Shown one piece after another: positions 62,903 to 64,000 of a stretch of 64,000 nt of DNA. Source of the DNA: Curtobacterium luteum (GTDB lineage: Bacteria > Actinomycetota > Actinomycetes > Actinomycetales > Microbacteriaceae). Where the stretch lies: positions 1 through 64,000 of the forward strand of contig NZ_BMOI01000008.1 of assembly GCF_014646995.1 (NCBI RefSeq), given 5' to 3'. The notes under the pieces are model-generated. The model made no database searches. It worked only from the letters and a program-made list of their open reading frames with translations, and was not told the origin of the DNA. The position numbers and the translations under genes were made by a program. Position 1 is the first letter of the stretch, and each line of letters opens with the position of its first letter.

Positions 62903-64000
62903 CCGTCACTGCACGACCATCCGCCGACTCGGCACTCGCCGACCTGGCGTCCACCACCCCCGGTTCCGACTCGCGTCTCGCGCCCCGCGCGTGGTTGCAC
63001 ACGGACGCCCCCTCGCTGTCGCTGGACGGCGAGTGGGACTTCCGCTGGGCACCGGTCGCGGACGTCCCGCTCCCCGGCGCCGACGACGAGTGGGGGTCAC
63101 TCCCCGTGCCGTCGCACTGGGTGCTCCACGGGCACGGGGCACCGAGCTACACGAACCTCCAGTACCCGTTCCCCATCGACCCGCCGAACCCGCCGGAGGA
63201 GAACCCCACCGGCGACCACCGGCGCACGTTCTCGCTCCCGGGGTCCTTCGATGCCGCAGCACGCGTGGTGCTCCGGTTCGACGGGGTCGAGTCGCACTTC
63301 CGGGTGTGGCTGAACGGCACGCTCGTCGGCTGGAGCACCGGTTCGCGGCTCGTGACCGAGTTCGACGTCACCGCCCTGCTGCGGCCCGGGTCGAACGAGC
63401 TGCTCGTGCGCGTGCACCAGTGGTCGGGCGCGTCCTACCTGGAGGACCAGGACCAGTGGTGGCTGCCGGGCATCTTCCGCGACGTCACCCTGCTCGCGCG
63501 TCCGTCGGCACCGATCGACGACGTGTTCGTGCGCGCTGGTTGGGAGCCCGTGCTCGGGTCGGCCGCGACCGCGGGGACCGCTGCATCGGGCCGGCCGTCG
63601 ACCGGCACGGGGACGATCTCCGTGCCGACGATCGACGCGACGTTCCCGGTGCGGTTCTCCGTCCCGTCGCTCGGCATCGACGTCACGTGGGCGTCCGCGT
63701 CCGACGTCGCGCCGATCACCGTCGAGGGCGTCGAGCCGTGGAGCGCCGAGCTGCCGCGGCTGTACGACGCGACCCTGTCGACCGGCACCGCTGCGGGCGG
63801 CCGAGCCGGCGGCGAGACGGTCTCGCTGCGGCTGGGCTTCCGCTCCGTGCGGATCGACGGCGACCGGTTCCTCGTGAACGGCGAGCGCGTGGTTTTCCAC
63901 GGCGTCAACCGCCACGAGACCCACCCCGTGCGGGGTCGGGTCTTCGACGAGGAGCACGCCCGCGCGGACATGGCGCTCATGAAGCGCAACAACGTGAACG
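62899..64000 (+). CDS. Beta-galactosidase, GH2 (LacZ type), truncated by the window end
   Basis: At least 367 residues of a large GH2 enzyme. From TTG 62899 the frame reads TVTARPSADSALADLASTT and is open to the window edge. It has the LacZ N-terminal sugar-binding domain (GEWDFRWAPVADVPLPG, PVPSHWVLHGHGAPSYTNLQYPF, QDQWWLPGIFRDVTLLARP) and the opening of the catalytic barrel (VVFHGVNRHETHP). The start overlaps the permease stop (TTGA). It probably hydrolyses galactosides imported by the operon. The catalytic Glu residues lie outside the window. Confidence 0.88.
   Translation, partial: MTVTARPSADSALADLASTTPGSDSRLAPRAWLHTDAPSLSLDGEWDFRWAPVADVPLPGADDEWGSLPVPSHWVLHGHGAPSYTNLQYPFPIDPPNPPEENPTGDHRRTFSLPGSFDAAARVVLRFDGVESHFRVWLNGTLVGWSTGSRLVTEFDVTALLRPGSNELLVRVHQWSGASYLEDQDQWWLPGIFRDVTLLARPSAPIDDVFVRAGWEPVLGSAATAGTAASGRPSTGTGTISVPTIDATFPVRFSVPSLGIDVTWASASDVAPITVEGVEPWSAELPRLYDATLSTGTAAGGRAGGETVSLRLGFRSVRIDGDRFLVNGERVVFHGVNRHETHPVRGRVFDEEHARADMALMKRNNVN

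Overview
The window is a high-GC actinobacterial chromosome segment. Gene content and style (short intergenic regions, many start/stop overlaps, leaderless starts, plant-sugar uptake systems, an HspR-controlled dnaK operon) fit the family Microbacteriaceae, and a Curtobacterium-like plant- or litter-associated bacterium is my best guess. The genus is inference. About 48 protein genes are supported. No rRNA, tRNA, CRISPR array, phage or insertion sequence was seen.

Layout. 76-5683: transporter, nitroreductase, HAD phosphatase, trpF, a membrane Ser/Thr kinase, a small DUF2945 protein and a DedA protein. 5709-8633: ROK regulator divergent from a GH20 beta-N-acetylhexosaminidase. 8839-12914: fructose operon (DeoR regulator, 1-phosphofructokinase, PTS IIABC). 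13473-16825: sugar ABC importer without its own ATPase. 17134-21875: DUF2231 protein, ClpB lacking the N domain, DHA2 exporter, TatA. 22030-30825: initiating EPS glycosyltransferase, GH2 beta-mannosidase, a small protein, aldo/keto reductase, DUF3060 lipoprotein and a large Ig-like surface protein. 31112-35238: dnaK-grpE-dnaJ-hspR. 35262-46066: rRNA-type methyltransferase, then an exopolysaccharide locus (acyltransferase, Wzc-like tyrosine kinase, beta-helix protein, flippase, polymerase/ligase, glycosyltransferase) and an ankyrin protein. 46127-55441: LacI regulator plus a peptide-type ABC importer, hydrolase and GH1 glucosidase. 55666-58013: small protein and a divergent GntR/MFS pair. 58026-64000: baeRF-type release factor homologue divergent from a second sugar ABC importer followed by a GH2 beta-galactosidase that runs off the window.

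Regulatory logic visible in the DNA. HAIR-like sites precede clpB and dnaK, and hspR is the last gene of the dnaK operon. A 24-bp motif is shared by the ROK/GH20 junction and the promoter of the first sugar ABC operon, which links hexosaminidase to importer. A LacI-type palindrome precedes the peptide-type ABC operon, and a FadR/GntR-type palindrome lies between the GntR and MFS genes. Surface and EPS genes have AT-rich extended -10 promoters. Several housekeeping genes carry a CAGGAT-N7-start signature typical of leaderless mRNAs.

The most unusual features are repeats. One family consists of long, often perfect inverted repeats with a conserved outer arm (GACGGACGGGAGGC or GCCTGGAGGCGCGG) and a variable inner stem. 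It ends many transcription units, and related sequence also occurs inside coding regions and around the lacI start. There is also a roughly 122-bp tandem array rich in CTCGCAC-G-GTGCGAG palindromes and a 4 x 32-bp array. The GH1 gene has no ordinary start codon, and a duplicated ABC-operon junction creates a 21-codon coupled mini-ORF.
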